The position numbers and the translations under genes are program-made. Shown piece by piece: positions 11,938 to 22,597 of a stretch of DNA of 64,000 nucleotides (within the stretch, counting starts at the first letter, position 1; the number at the start of each line of letters is the position of its first letter). The stretch lies in the NCBI GenBank assembly GCA_011037195.1, contig JAAEAF010001505.1, forward strand, positions 102,504 to 166,503, given 5' to 3'. The notes under the pieces are model-generated. The model was not told the origin of the DNA, did no database searches, and saw only the letters and a program-made list of their open reading frames with translations. Origin of the DNA: Triatoma infestans (taxonomy: Eukaryota > Arthropoda > Insecta > Hemiptera > Reduviidae).

Positions 11938-12000
11938 ATGTACAAGTTAAAATTGTCTAATTTACTAAATCTAATGTTTATTTCAGCATTTACAATATCG
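11938..12000 (+). CDS. Gene B exon 1: signal-peptide exon
   Basis: The ATG is followed by 21 codons (MYKLKLSNLLNLMFISAFTIS) and a GTAAGT donor at 12001, phase 0. It is a basic start with a hydrophobic core, so a signal peptide. It differs from the K exon by a single codon (Asn to Ile). Confidence 0.8.
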
Positions 12001-12106
12001 GTAAGTAAATTATATTCTTTATGGTTTTCAGCCCATAATATTGAAAATATTAATTATATACTGTTTAGTTTTTTTATTCTACCGCAAGAATGAAATGGAC
12101 ATTTCA

Positions 12107-12720
12107 GTTATTAAGATTAAATTTATCTCAGACTTAAATTTGAATTTACACGTTCTCATTCTAGCAAAAAACTTGGAATCCTCATACACGACTAAAAAAA
12201 ATAGAACTAAACAGACGCTTTCGACAATTTCAAAGACTGCTGATACTAAACTCTCTCTAGGCAACAAAAGAATAAAAGATCTATTTTAAAGCTTATGGGA
12301 TAGAAATATGGAGTTCTGCAGATCTACAAATAATACAGTCCATACTATCCAGAATCCTCCGTATCATTGTAAACGTTTTTTTTTGCGTCTCCCACCGAGC
12401 TATAAACACTGACCTTAATTACGCAAACTCGCTCAAACCCAATACAGAAATTCCATTCTAATCTACAGTTAAACACAAATCCTTTAGTTCTACACCTGCC
12501 TTCCCAAACTCTTCATGATAATCGTCCTAGACGTCCTGAAAGACAATGTCTTCGTGATCTCCTTTCAAGTGAAGAGAGTGAATATTGATTTTGTGTTATT
12601 TTGGAGTGTCACCACTGGGTAACTTGTCTCCCCTTATTATGTATTTATTTTCTAATGGGATTGTTGTTACTTATAGCGCTATCACGTAGATTGTAGTATA
12701 ACTAATAAAAAAAAAGAAGA
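12107..12720 (+). mobile_element. Jockey-like ORF2 C-terminal fragment inserted in the intron of gene B
   Basis: Broken plus-strand frames read NRRFRQFQRLLILNSL, then GIEIWSSADLQIIQSILSRILRIIVN. These match the tail of jockey-type reverse transcriptases (RRL..L..NS.LSL.NKLLLYK....YGIELWG...IQ..QN..LR.I). The K intron, otherwise collinear, lacks this block: homology stops at 12106/48115 and resumes near 12721/48119. It is therefore an insertion after duplication. The sequence ends with an A-rich tail at about 12700-12718. It is non-functional. Confidence 0.7.
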
Positions 12721-13049
12721 TCAAATTATAAACATAATTTTGAAATTATAAATATATGTATCCCAAAATAAATTAGTGAAAATCCAACACACTTTTTCGC
12801 CATTGTAGGAATTGATCCATTCACTTTTAGAAGTTCGCGCCATTCAGACAAACTCCGTATTGTTCCAACATTGTGGAGTTAATTCATATGGTGTCATCTC
12901 CTCAGAAACCAGAAATCTGATCACTGACAGACGTTCATTCCATGTTACACATTTCTAAAGGACTTATCAACGATGAATGGTTTATACATACTGAAAGAGT
13001 GGTTATGCAGGGGTGTCAATTTATGTGCAGATTTTATTGTTATTTATCT

Positions 13050-13440
13050 GTGGGGAGGGACCAAATCCTACGCTATCTAAAGCCTCACTGGGCCCCAAGA
13101 AAAACAACAACAAACCGGGTCTAGAACAAAAATCGAGACCCGGATCTAATCCATCTAAGATTCACCGCAGTCCGAATAAATCGGACATAACCTTAAGCGG
13201 AAATAGCCTAAGCTCTTCTACAGATATTCCGACCAAAGGTCCTGAACCTAATTTCCTCACAACCCAGGCAATCAGTCATAAGATGGATGGGTGTTTCCTC
13301 CTCTGTCTCACAGACTCTACAAAATGGATCCGGCATGAGCCCCACTATGTAGAGATGTCTCCTTAAACCACAATATCCAGTAAGAGATCCAACCAGATGC
13401 CTGAGAAAGCTCCATGAAAAACACAGGAACGTCTCACTAA
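13050..13440 (-). mobile_element. Non-LTR retrotransposon C-terminal fragment
   Basis: On the minus strand, from about 13420 down, a frame reads SLTGYCGLRRHLYIVGLMPDPFCRVCETEEETPIH. This is the zinc-knuckle-like tail found after the RNase H domain in I/jockey-type elements (LTGHC.LR.HL...GL.....CR.C.EEEET..H). The matching stop-free plus-strand frame at 13013-13366 is its antisense shadow. It sits inside the long intron of gene B. Confidence 0.65.
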
Positions 13441-13544
13441 TGGCGTATGTGCAGTTAGTTCATTATTTTAAATAAATATGCTCTTTATTGCAGTAGGTTC
13501 AGAAGAGCTGGAAAGCGTCAGAGATATTTTCCATGATAGCCTGC

Positions 13545-13645
13545 TTCTTTTGGCGGTCATCGACCGGTTTCGGGATACGAGTAATCAAAACAGTGTGATA
13601 ACATAGATTTGCTCTGTGAAAGTCTTTGTTATCGCACTGTTTCAC
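13545..13645 (-). repeat. Hammerhead-element relative with a broken core
   Basis: It shares CATCGACCGGTTTCGGG and flanking bases with 38281-38400 but has lost the CTGAAGA side of the motif. An inverted repeat (AACAGTGTGATAACA at about 13589 and TTATCGCACTGTTTC at about 13628) flanks it, as in the 38400-38510 copy. Confidence 0.45.
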
Positions 13646-13649
13646 AAAC

Positions 13650-14950
13650 AAATATGCTCTTTGTTTTACATTTCGTTGTTTCTTTACTCATTGAATGACC
13701 CTCTTATTTTATGGATTAAATATAGGCTTAGATAATCATGTAACATTTGTCATTTTTAAATAAATTAATACTTTAGATGACATCATCCTATTTATTAAAT
13801 TACCATAACTTATGCCGCCTATCTAAGAAAAGTACTTGTTTTACCATGTTTATATAATCAAAGAAGTATTCAATATTTTTCCGTCTTAAGTTTTACTTAC
13901 TTAATATTTCCCTCACCTATATTGCAGATCTATCACTTGAAAATAGTTGCCGTATAGTCCAGAAAAAAGGGTATTGAACAAACTCAAATAACATTTGAAA
14001 TGTTATGTAATAATTTCCTCAGAATATATTAAATGTATTACTTTTATATGTTAGCAATTAGCCGTCCATGTTTAGAGAAGAATCGTGGTAACGAGAACAT
14101 GAAAAAAAATTAAAATAAAATAAAATAATTCTAAAACCTATATTACAAAGTTGCATGTGCATAACCACAATTTCTTGAAATTTGGAATTCTAGCAATTTG
14201 GAATTATTCTAGATATTAAATAGATCGTAGGGCATTGTACTGATATGTTTTAGAAGAAAATTTAACGTTATTATTCCTTCCCGGAACCAGCTAACAAATC
14301 ACTTTTCCCCGAAAAATGTTTCCAAATACAAGTGATCCAATAACGAAGTCTAAAGAAAATCGCCAAAAAGTGGGGAAAAAAAAAAATAGTGAAATCAAAA
14401 TTTAGTTGATGTATCTGACAGAAATTTTCGGGTCGGATGTTTTGATGGTACAGAACGAAATGTCAAGTTTGAGCTTCCAGTGATTTTTCATTTTTGAAAT
14501 ATTTTGTCATCCACAAAGATGCAGCACACAAAGAACGTTCGCTAGAAACATTTTTTATATCCGAAGGTGGACTAAAAATTGTATATTCTTCAGGCTTCAA
14601 AAATTAGATACGTTCGCAATACTTCCTTTTAAAGCAATATGAAAAGTAAAAATGAAGTGGACTGGTTTGGTTAGCTAGGTAACCACATCTAAGTTTAGAA
14701 TAGCTGAGTGCAGAATATTGATTTAGTTTATTATCAATAGTTTGATGAGCAACCCTCTAAGTATTGTGTTCAAGATTTCTAAATAGCAATAGCAAAGCTA
14801 CTGAATGCTTATTCAATTCTAGCTGTTTCCTTCCTTGATTGCTTGAGATACTTGATTCTACAAATGTTTTTCTTGTCTACCTACATAAAGCCACGAAAAT
14901 TGCCTGGCTTAGGTTTATTTCACAAAACCTTGGGTTGAAAGCTTAGTACT
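13650..14950. other. Gene B intron, no further feature recognised
   Basis: AT-rich intron sequence. No coding signal and no identifiable element. Confidence 0.5.
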
Positions 14951-14979
14951 CAAACTCAAAGCCCATTCGTCCATATAGT

Positions 14980-15180
14980 AAAGTGGACTTGACACAGGAG
15001 ATATTGAGAAATGTTGAAAGTGCGCGTAGTGGCGTCTGGTACGACTTGCATCAAATCATTAGGTCTCCAGCGCCTGTGGTTTCGTTGCGGCTAATTTCCT
15101 CAAAGAGGACTGTTTATTCCATACGTCTGCAACAAATGCTGAAGAGACACTTTATTGTCAACACCGACTATAGCTCCTAG
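14980..15180 (+). other. Intron segment of gene B homologous to 49470-49650 of gene K
   Basis: Shared phrases such as GATATTGAGAAATGTTGAAAGT, CTCCAGCGCCTG, AATGCTGAAGA and ACCGACTA show that the two introns descend from one ancestor. In K the second exon follows about 25 bases later. In B almost 1 kb of repeats (15182-16140) intervenes. The frame 14983-15180 is therefore not a separate gene. Confidence 0.6.
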
Positions 15181-15181
15181 T

Positions 15182-15480
15182 AAAAGGAAGAATTGTAATC
15201 GTGCCACATTTTCGAAATTGAGTTTTCACTAAAAAAATACATATTTCAGGGGCCCCGAGAATACCAATAAAATGTTTGTGGCAAATAGACTATATGTGTT
15301 TGTGGCAAATTGGACTATATGTGTTTGTGTGTTTGAAAAGAATATCTCAAAAACGAAAAGTTGCAGAAAGCTCAAACTTGATTTTTTCTTTTAAGCTACT
15401 ACCACCGCATCAGATTCAAAGATTTCGGGCAAAATCCATCACCCGGAAGTGCCACTTTACTGAATTTTTTTTTAGTTTCT
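15182..15480 (+). repeat. CCGGAAGT family copy in the intron of gene B
   Basis: TAATCGTGCCACATTTTCG, CTCAAAAACGAAAAGTTGCAGAAAGCTC and CCGGAAGTGCCACTTTACT match the family copy at 29230-29470. A short tandem duplication around 15280-15330 (TATATGTGTTTGTG twice) takes the place of the GT microsatellite. Confidence 0.6.
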
Positions 15481-16154
15481 CATGATTTTTTCCGAAAATA
15501 GCAACGATTTTCTTTAAAACTGCTGAATAGATTGAAATATTGTAACAAATTGAAATGTTTTTAGGTATACTGAGGTAAAGAGAGGTTTTATTTATTTTAT
15601 TTATAGATTTATACAACTGCACAGTAACCATGCAACAAGTAAAAAGGATAAATACAATGAAAATGGAAGTATGCGCGTTGGTTAGCGCGCACATCCTGGC
15701 TTGAAGTTGTGATCGACTGCCATCGTAATGCGATAGCGTAATGCTACGTAATGCCTTAGTCGTCTTGGTGGGTTTGTGGAGAGAGTGGAAGTACAGAGGG
15801 CTAAGCTTAGGGAATTGAAATGAGAAGATAATTTGGAATGAAGGTTTAGGTAGCGGAATTTGGCTTGCAGTGGTGAAGAAGGGAATTTTTAGTGTGGAGT
15901 TTAAAATGGTTATGGTCAGATTGAGAGGTTACAATTCAAATGTGTTTGTTCACTATTGGCGCCGCTCTACAATGTAATTACTCCCTACCTGCCTCTGCTT
16001 GCCCCCCTCCCACCTGTATATTTATGTTATGGTATATATTAGTACAATTTTAAATTTAAACAAAACTTGTCATTTTTATGTAAAACTGTATTCAGAGGAC
16101 CAGCAGAAAGACGTTGTGATTGTTTCATAACAGATTTTTACCGCTTTGTTCCAG

Positions 16155-17144
16155 GAACAAGGTTGTAGCGGCAAATGTGAAGGAAATGTATTGAAATTTG
16201 AAAACAACATTAGAGACGCTAAGAAATTTAACAAAATCGGTCAGGAATACAACACCACTCCACTAGGGAATACTGAAGAGAAAAAATTAAAGGAATTAGA
16301 GTTCACCGTAAAATCAGATAATAAAGATGGTATTAAAGAATTCAAATTTATGAAACACAAAAGCTTATACGATAAAGCATCAGTCAATTTGCTAAGTCGT
16401 GTCAAAAACCGAATTTATAATAAAAAGAAAAAGGAAAGAGAATTATTGATGGCAACTAAAAAATTATTGGCTCTTTTTAAACCAATCACAATTCATACAA
16501 AAAAGCCAGTAGTAAATTATATTACCCTTGAAAGAAAAAAACGTTCTCTGTACCCAGGCGAACAAATTATTGATCAGGCTGATAATTTAAGATATGGTAC
16601 TTCATTTGATACAAGATTTGATAACAAATTTGGACATCATTTCCAATTATCACCTACTGGGGGATTGATTACACAAGGATCTGTAAATAATAGTCAAAGT
16701 GGAAACGAAAAGGATTTTCTTACGCACAAAGGCCATATATTAAGTGCATCGCCACAAGAAACTTCAAAACTACAAGAATGGAATATAAGAAAAGGTCGAG
16801 ATTCAGGTTATGATACTAGCGGGTCGCAAGGCTATGCAAATCAATACTTTCTAAATCCTGCTGCACTACAAAATCCTTTTTACAATTATCGACCATTTTT
16901 GCCAAATTTTTTTCCATATAGTGTTGCTGAAGATAATCCATCACCAAATCAACCAATTATTATCCCTCAACTTTATGCCAGATTAGCTCCTGTAAGTGAT
17001 CCAAGATGGAGTTCTCCATATGGTGTAGATAACGTACCACAATTTGGTTACGATACTTTTCCCAGTAATGAACCTGCTTATTATCCCTTGCAATCAGCGC
17101 TGGCGTCAGCAGTTTACTATCCAAATAACCCAACTGTCTATTAA
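16155..17144 (+). CDS. Gene B exon 2: secreted basic, Tyr/Pro/Asn-rich protein
   Basis: The acceptor TTTGTTCCAG ends at 16154. Phase 0 joins exon 1, giving 350 aa ending at TAA. The mature protein opens with QGCSGKCEGN, a C-x3-C pair and its only cysteines. A Lys-rich region follows, then a furin-type site R-K-K-R before Ser at about residue 151. The C-terminal half is rich in Tyr, Pro, Asn and Phe (for example PFYNYRPFLP). There is no known domain. AATAAA lies at 17184-17189. It is paralogous to the N-terminal part of gene K (roughly 45% identical by eye) and almost identical to the fossil at 62403-62918. I infer secretion, probably with proteolytic maturation; the biological role is unknown. 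The start of the exon is fixed by the conserved acceptor in all three copies. Confidence 0.8.
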   Translation, partial: EQGCSGKCEGNVLKFENNIRDAKKFNKIGQEYNTTPLGNTEEKKLKELEFTVKSDNKDGIKEFKFMKHKSLYDKASVNLLSRVKNRIYNKKKKERELLMATKKLLALFKPITIHTKKPVVNYITLERKKRSLYPGEQIIDQADNLRYGTSFDTRFDNKFGHHFQLSPTGGLITQGSVNNSQSGNEKDFLTHKGHILSASPQETSKLQEWNIRKGRDSGYDTSGSQGYANQYFLNPAALQNPFYNYRPFLPNFFPYSVAEDNPSPNQPIIIPQLYARLAPVSDPRWSSPYGVDNVPQFGYDTFPSNEPAYYPLQSALASAVYYPNNPTVY

Positions 17145-17183
17145 AAATCACATTATATTAATAGAAAATATTATAAGTAAAGT

Positions 17184-17189
17184 AATAAA
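17184..17189 (+). terminator. Polyadenylation signal of gene B
   Basis: AATAAA lies 39 bases after the stop codon, in the expected place for a short 3' UTR. Confidence 0.5.
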
Positions 17190-17429
17190 AATTGAATTTC
17201 ATTTTTTTAATCTACAATTATTAGTAGATAACATCTACAATTATTAGTAGATAACATCAAAGTATTCATTAAATAATATATCGCCTGTACTTTGTATCAA
17301 TGTGCTCATTAAAGATTGTATTTTAAATTAAAAGAATTAATATAATTATATTTAGTTTTTAATTTTTATTTCTTTTACCATAAACAAAAGGCTCAATCAT
17401 TGAATTGCATCAGTGTAGAATGTACTGGG

Positions 17430-18330
17430 TGTCCGTAAAAAAACTATCCGTTTTCCACTAAGAAATATAGAAAAAGATGAGTTTTTGCAATGAAATATCT
17501 TTATTCAACGAAAACTTGTCCATTTTCTTCAATGATTTCTCCACAAAACAAACTTTCTTAGTGTTGTTTGGTGCTAATCTGATACAGAGTGTTACAGTGA
17601 ACGAAATGAATAAATGATGGTGCCACACCCAGGACTCCTTGGATGTGATGTGATAACACATACCGCAAACAAGCTCCAAAATTTTCTGGCAGGTGCTCAA
17701 ATATGTATTATGTGGTCAACTATGTCGTGATGGAACACAATACTTTACGATTCGTCATTGAATTTGGTTAGTTGCTCACAGTATACATTGGAATTGATCG
17801 TTTGGTTCCTCGGTAAGAAACCCAAATAAACAATTTCCTCAAATAATCCCACCAAAGTGATGATAACATCACGTTTTTTGTTTTTGTTTTGGTGAATATC
17901 GCTTTCAATGTTTTTTGAGGTGGCTCATCAGGCAGGCTTGCTCCATGAGATCTTATGCGTTGAATGTTATCGAAAACAATCCATTTTTCATAACTAGTTT
18001 TTCAATCGCTTTAGAAAAACTGCATCGCTTTGATTGCATTTCTGATGCGTCGTGTTAAATTAATTCTTTAGAGCCCTTTTGGTAGCCAAACATTTTTTTA
18101 CTAATCCAACTCCGAACAAATGGTCTCATCAGTGGTTATTTTCGATGAATTAAGACAATCAGCAAGTTCACCTATAGCCACATCCAACAATGCTTTTATA
18201 TTTTAATGTCAATTTCGCCTAGTCGACCTGCAACTATCGCATCCTTAACAGAATAATTACAAAAAAAAACATTCGCGAACCAATTGTGACGTATGCGTGC
18301 TGTTAATGCATCACTACCAAAAACAGCACA
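17430..18330 (-). pseudogene. Mariner transposase pseudogene (minus strand)
   Basis: The reverse complement reads KWIVFDNIQRIRSHGASLPDEPPQKTLKA, then KNVMLSLWWDYLRKL and YRGTKRSIPMYTV. These match mariner/Mos1-type transposases (CDEKWI.YDN.KR.R.W..P.....P......KVMLS.WWD..G......L....TIN...Y). The N- and C-terminal portions are also recognisable but are interrupted by stops, and the catalytic Asp block around the third motif is degraded. The copy is inactive. Confidence 0.75.
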
Positions 18331-18403
18331 TATCAACTTGTGTAAATTAGTTTTCCTATTCGGAAATAATAAAAAAAAAGAGTAAAATATGGCAAAAGGA
18401 ATG

Positions 18404-18520
18404 ATCTTGAATTTCCAGTTTTGTTATGAAACCAAATAAAATACGAATAACCAATTTACATAATATTCATTACTAAATGCTAATTCAAGCAACAAACGCC
18501 AATAAAGTTTTGACATTTAT
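18404..18520. repeat. About 115-bp direct repeat, left copy (flanks a mariner)
   Basis: It starts at CTTGAATTTCCAGTTTTGTTATGA and ends at GACATTTATAC. It is matched by 19284-19395 on the far side of the mariner at 18521-19280, at roughly 88% identity. Confidence 0.7.
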
Positions 18521-19280
18521 ACTAGGGTCATTCAACAAGTAACGAGACGAATCGCTGTCGCTCAGAAACGGTTTGTTTAATCAATAAATAGTTTCAGTGC
18601 GTCAAGTTACCATCCTTATACTTAGTTTCTTGTCAGCTGTTTGAGAGTATTTAATAAATATAACCTCAAATGTATTAAGATAACAATGGCGAGTCCGTTT
18701 GAGCATTGCACTTCGGAAGAACAAAGCTCAGTGATTAGATCTTTAGTTGCAGAGAGTTTCCAAGATAGTGAAATACACGAAAGAATTTTAAAAGTGTTCA
18801 GGAATAATGGTGTGATACAAATGGTTAGAACAGTTTAAAAGTGGCTGTGAAAGTGACTGTGACGAGCACATTAGAACATTAGTGGACGACCGGATGAAGT
18901 TGCACCTTCCTCCCTCGAATTTCACATCAACGCTTTAAATCAGGATAAAAGGCGTATTACTATTAAACTGATAGCTGAAGAAGTGCACGCGAATGACGGA
19001 ACTGTCCCTAACCTTATTCAGCATAAGCTGCAGAACAAAAAAACTTGTGCAAGATGGATCCCAAGATAACTTACGGATGCCTACAAAGAAGGCAGATTTC
19101 AAATCAGTCAAGATTTGAAAGAACGATGTTTAATTGAAAAAGAATTTTTTAGTAGAATTGTAACATGTGATGAAACATGGATATATCATTCTGTACCGGA
19201 GTCTAAGCGTTAAAGCCTTGACTGGAATCATATGGGTAAAAATCAGGTGCGAAGTTGCTTCAACATCACACAAAAGTGGT
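18521..19280 (+). pseudogene. Second mariner transposase pseudogene (plus strand)
   Basis: It begins with a terminal-repeat-like block (TAGGGTCATTCAACAAGTAACG). A start codon at 18686 opens MASPFEHCTSEEQSSVIRSLVAE, the N-terminal helix-turn-helix region of SETMAR/mariner transposases. Further frames give RRITIKLIAEEV and SRIVTCDETWIYHSVPESKR (first catalytic Asp block). It breaks off about 30 residues later, where the flanking direct repeat begins, so the C-terminal catalytic part is missing. It belongs to a different mariner lineage from the neighbour at 17430-18330. Confidence 0.75.
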
Positions 19281-19283
19281 GCT

Positions 19284-19395
19284 CTTGAATTTCCAGTTTT
19301 GTTATGAGACGAAATAATAAACAAATAGCGAATTTACATATTTATTACTAAATGATAATTCAAGCAACAACTAACACACGCCAATAGACATTTAT
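19284..19395. repeat. About 115-bp direct repeat, right copy
   Basis: Second copy of 18404-18520. It abuts the truncated mariner coding region directly. Confidence 0.7.
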
Positions 19396-19499
19396 ACATC
19401 CACCAACATACAAACCAATTCTAAAGTCCGGAAAAATCGAAAGAAGTTGGCGGACAAGCAATTAATAAGCTTTCTATCTGAATGGATTATATCTGTCTA

Positions 19500-19860
19500 C
19501 TAGAGTGACTATTATAGTTTATTTTTTGAAAAAAAAATAGCCATTTGGATATCTCAGATCAGTTTGTGCTTTCATAGAACACCATGAACCCATATTGAAA
19601 AATAACAAATCCAGTGGTTTGGCGCCACTTCTTTTTATTGCAGATGTTAAAAATTCCAATGAATATATTTTCTTTAAATTTCCAAATATTTAATAAACCT
19701 TTCAGTTTGGCTTGTATTACAAATAAATAGAAAAGTGTGGATTGTTTATCTGAAAGTTGACTGGCATACGCGGCCGCACTCTTACCACAGCAAAGTTTAA
19801 CAATGCAGTTTAAATTTATGCCTTACTCACATTACTACACAACATTTCAAAATTTATATT
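19500..19860. repeat. 360-bp repeat, copy 1 (also at 58780-59135)
   Basis: From TAGAGTGACTATTATAG to ATGCCTTACTCAC the two copies agree at well over 90%, including a GCGGCCGC site. In this copy it precedes an RNase H-bearing retroelement fragment. The second copy lies 3' of gene K. Its class is not identified. Confidence 0.8.
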
Positions 19861-19959
19861 TACGCAAAAAGGTTACTGTACTGACAGAACCCTCCATAAT
19901 ATCACTTTTTTCAAGGAAAATGTTTTCAAATAAAACTTACTTGATTTCTATATTTTTAC

Positions 19960-20600
19960 CCTGTGCGGTCATTTTGGTGGATTCCCAAGCTGCAATTGTG
20001 GCCATCACATCTAATAACATAACAGACTCTAGGAGTGTGATAGATTGCCGCACCACAATTGATGGACTCCTAAGACAAGGACGTAAAATTGCCCTCCAAT
20101 GGGTACTGCTCATGTTGGAATCGAGGGCAATGAGCGAGCGGACAGTTTGGCTAAGCAGGGTGCAGGAATGGAGCAACCAGAATTGCCTATCCCATACAGG
20201 GGTTCAAAACGACTGATTCGGAGCTCCTTGCTGGAAAAAACAAAAATGGATTTGGAGAGGAAAGCACAAGGACGCCAGTGGGACACCCTATCACATCATG
20301 ACGGCATTATACCCACCTCAGCACCACGCTATGTCTCAGTTGCATGTTTTAGGATGACAACTGAACACGATTATCTAAAAAAGCACCTCCGAAGAATAGG
20401 AATCGCGAGGGACTCAAGATCCCCCTCTGTGGAAATGCCACCGGACAGGAAATGACGGCATCTCACTTAGACACGTGTCCTTCCCTTGAGGATGTAAGAG
20501 AAAATCACAAAGATGACAACCGGTAGATACGCCAGGCAAATTTATACTGGGCTGCAAGGGAGCGTATGGATAGTATCCAAGAAAACGCGGTGACATAAGG
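19960..20600 (+). mobile_element. Non-LTR retrotransposon RNase H and C-terminal fragment
   Basis: Frames separated by a small indel near 20100 read VDSQAAIVAITSNN ... GRKIALQWV and then HVGIEGNERADSLAKQGAGME. This is the second half of an RNase H domain, with the conserved His and Asp blocks HVGI.GNERAD. The tail LKKHLRRIGIARDS and a C-x2-C-x-H-like block follow. This domain order is typical of I/jockey-group elements. The reverse transcriptase part is missing, so it is a 5'-truncated dead copy. Confidence 0.75.
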
Positions 20601-20639
20601 AAAAAAAAATATATATGTGTGGACAATTCTCAATATAAA

Positions 20640-21340
20640 GAAAATTGATTGAATCATTTTTAAGAAAAATAATAAAAAAAACGCGAAAAACTGATACCAA
20701 AAAAATTTCAGGAAGGTTGCAGTACCGCGGTTTCCACTAAAACGAAAATTACCCGAATTGAAAACAAGAAAACCATATCATTGGAAAATTGCCTTATTTG
20801 GCAACTTGTAGAAATAAACTTTTGGCGACTTTCTCTTTCTGGCTTAAGTGCCAACCATCTCACCAAGTGCTTGTGCACTAATTTAATTTCTATTTTGACT
20901 CAAATCTTGATAACTGATGCGGTGATGGAATGTTATGTTCGAGCGTTCTGTGTTTTTTGACGTACAAAGCATTTTGTGCAGTTTGACGAACGTACGCCCA
21001 GTGAACATGCATACATATATCTACGAGGTACCACTTTATCGGAAAAAGTGTTACCCAGCCTAGTGATTATTAAATTTTTATTTAAACATTCACTATTGCG
21101 TATTTCTAAGGAAGTGACCTAGCTATGGTCATTTTAATAAAAAAATTACTAATTTTCAAAAAAAAAAAATTGAAATTGAAAAATTGAAGCGCCGAATAAT
21201 TATGCGCTCAGTAGAACAGAAGTTGAAAAAAATGTACTGACAACGTTTAATAGAAAACAAGCCAGACACACAGGCAGTTAGCACTCCGAAGTGCATATTT
21301 TGACCTATTTTTATTTATTTGGTAAGCTTATATCTTTAAA
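20640..21340. other. Intergenic stretch, nothing recognised
   Basis: AT-rich sequence between the RNase H fragment and the inverted-repeat element. No supported gene. Confidence 0.45.
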
Positions 21341-21356
21341 AAAATAATAAATCAGC

Positions 21357-21640
21357 CAATGTAGAACCACAGCCGTGAATGTTATAAAGGCATGGAATAC
21401 GTTGACTCAAATAGAATTTTACATCAAGATCAATAAAAAAAAATGAACATCTGGTATTTTATCCATCGTAACATGCACATTAATATTGTTCCTGACCGGT
21501 TTCGTTTTTTTATCCATCGTCAGAGTAAAATAAACGTCTCCACCTTATGATTGTTTGATCTTGAACACCAGGTACCATTTGCGTCAACGTATTCTACGCC
21601 TTTAACGTTCACGGCTGTGGTTCTCCGTTGCCTGTTCCAC
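21357..21640. repeat. Inverted-repeat element with a central hammerhead-like motif
   Basis: The left arm (about 21357-21440) and right arm (about 21560-21640) are reverse complements at high similarity (CACGGCTGTGGTTCT, GTCAACGTATTC, TTGATCTTGA). The hammerhead-like motif lies at 21487-21530 between them. The right arm recurs at 37785-37855. I infer a Penelope-like or retrozyme-type remnant. Confidence 0.55.
21487..21530 (-). ncRNA. Hammerhead-like ribozyme motif, copy 2
   Basis: The minus strand reads CTGACGA, a weak stem-loop, GAAACCGGTC and AGGAACAA. The core CTGANGA and GAAA, the minimal self-complementary stem III ACCGGT, and GTC at the cleavage position are all present. Stem I pairs as A-U, G-C, a mismatch, A-U, A-U with the bases before the core. 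Stem II has mostly decayed. Confidence 0.45.
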
Positions 21641-22159
21641 ACTTTATTTTTTATTTATTGCGATATTTAGATCAGATACGGACACACAAACATGCATAAC
21701 ATATGACGCCAAAGATTTCTCATTTTGCATTCAAAAGATCGGAAATCACGGTGATTTCCCAGCGAAAAATTGACACGTTTGCATTACTTTCATTTTCAGC
21801 GTAACAGTGAGTACAAAATAATTGAAAGAACGCAAGAATCTTAAAAGTTAAAGTTCTGTATTATCACGGATTTACAAGTTTATAATCTAGTATATCCTTT
21901 TTTTTTACTTTTTCACAAAGGCCTTACACTACAATAGGAACTACGTGTCAACTTCGACCAAATTCTCATAGCGAAGAGCATTATCAGCGTTGGGAAATTT
22001 TTCTGTCCAGGTCCTTTTGTATCAAGAGTATTCAACCTTCCTGTAGGGATTTTGTTGGTAACTGAAACTGGTTTTCTAATAAACAGGTATGTACCACTGT
22101 AAAGTATTACTGACGATATAATATATTAGACATATTTTCTTAATGTTTTTATTAAAAAC

Positions 22160-22160
<1 letters not shown>

Positions 22161-22239
<79 letters not shown>
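22161..22239. repeat. (ATT)n microsatellite
   Basis: About 26 ATT units lie directly before the block shared with gene D. The matching run at 38511-38559 is shorter. A minus-strand frame of consecutive Ile codons across it is an artefact. Confidence 0.95.
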
Positions 22240-22492
22240 GGTAGATGTAGGAGATCCTAATAAATGTTTCTTGAAAACTATATTCATTATAGCAATAAAT
22301 AATTTTTTTTATTTTTTTGTTCATTTAATTGTTTTAAAACAAATAATTAAACTTATTTTAAAATAAAAAACATAAACTTTAAATTTACTCATGATTTGAA
22401 CAAAAAGTAATTAATTGTAATTACCCTATTGTTCATTTTATTGTTATGACATCAAATTTTTGTAATGAGCACACATTTATTATATAATTACA

Positions 22493-22498
22493 TATAAA
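22493..22498 (+). promoter_or_regulatory. TATA-like box of gene C
   Basis: TATAAA lies 49 bases before the start codon, and an initiator-like TCTCAGC follows about 10 bases before the ATG. The same spacing is kept in gene D (38807-38812). Confidence 0.4.
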
Positions 22499-22546
22499 TT
22501 GGACCACAATTTATTATACATTCTACTAAACTATCTCAGCTCAAAA

Positions 22547-22597
22547 ATGTTCCTATTTGCTCTAATTATTTTATCTGCATATTCTGCTTTTACAGAA
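22547..22597 (+). CDS. Gene C exon 1: signal-peptide exon
   Basis: 17 codons (MFLFALIILSAYSAFTE) end at a GTAAGT donor at 22598, phase 0. It is a strong hydrophobic signal peptide. It is identical in protein sequence to the exon of gene D, with one silent change. Confidence 0.85.

Noticed and set aside
13013..13366. 117-codon plus-strand frame
   Set aside because: The minus strand of the same stretch reads as a recognisable retrotransposon C terminus, so this frame is its shadow.
13556..13585. Fifth hammerhead-like motif
   Set aside because: It has GAAACCGGTC but lacks the CTGANGA side, so it is only a broken relative.
19768..19778. NotI-type GCGGCCGC site suggesting vector contamination
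   Set aside because: The same site lies inside both genomic copies of a 360-bp repeat (also near 59055), with no vector sequence around it.
22076..22324. Minus-strand frame with a long run of Ile
   Set aside because: It is the (ATT)n microsatellite read as codons.
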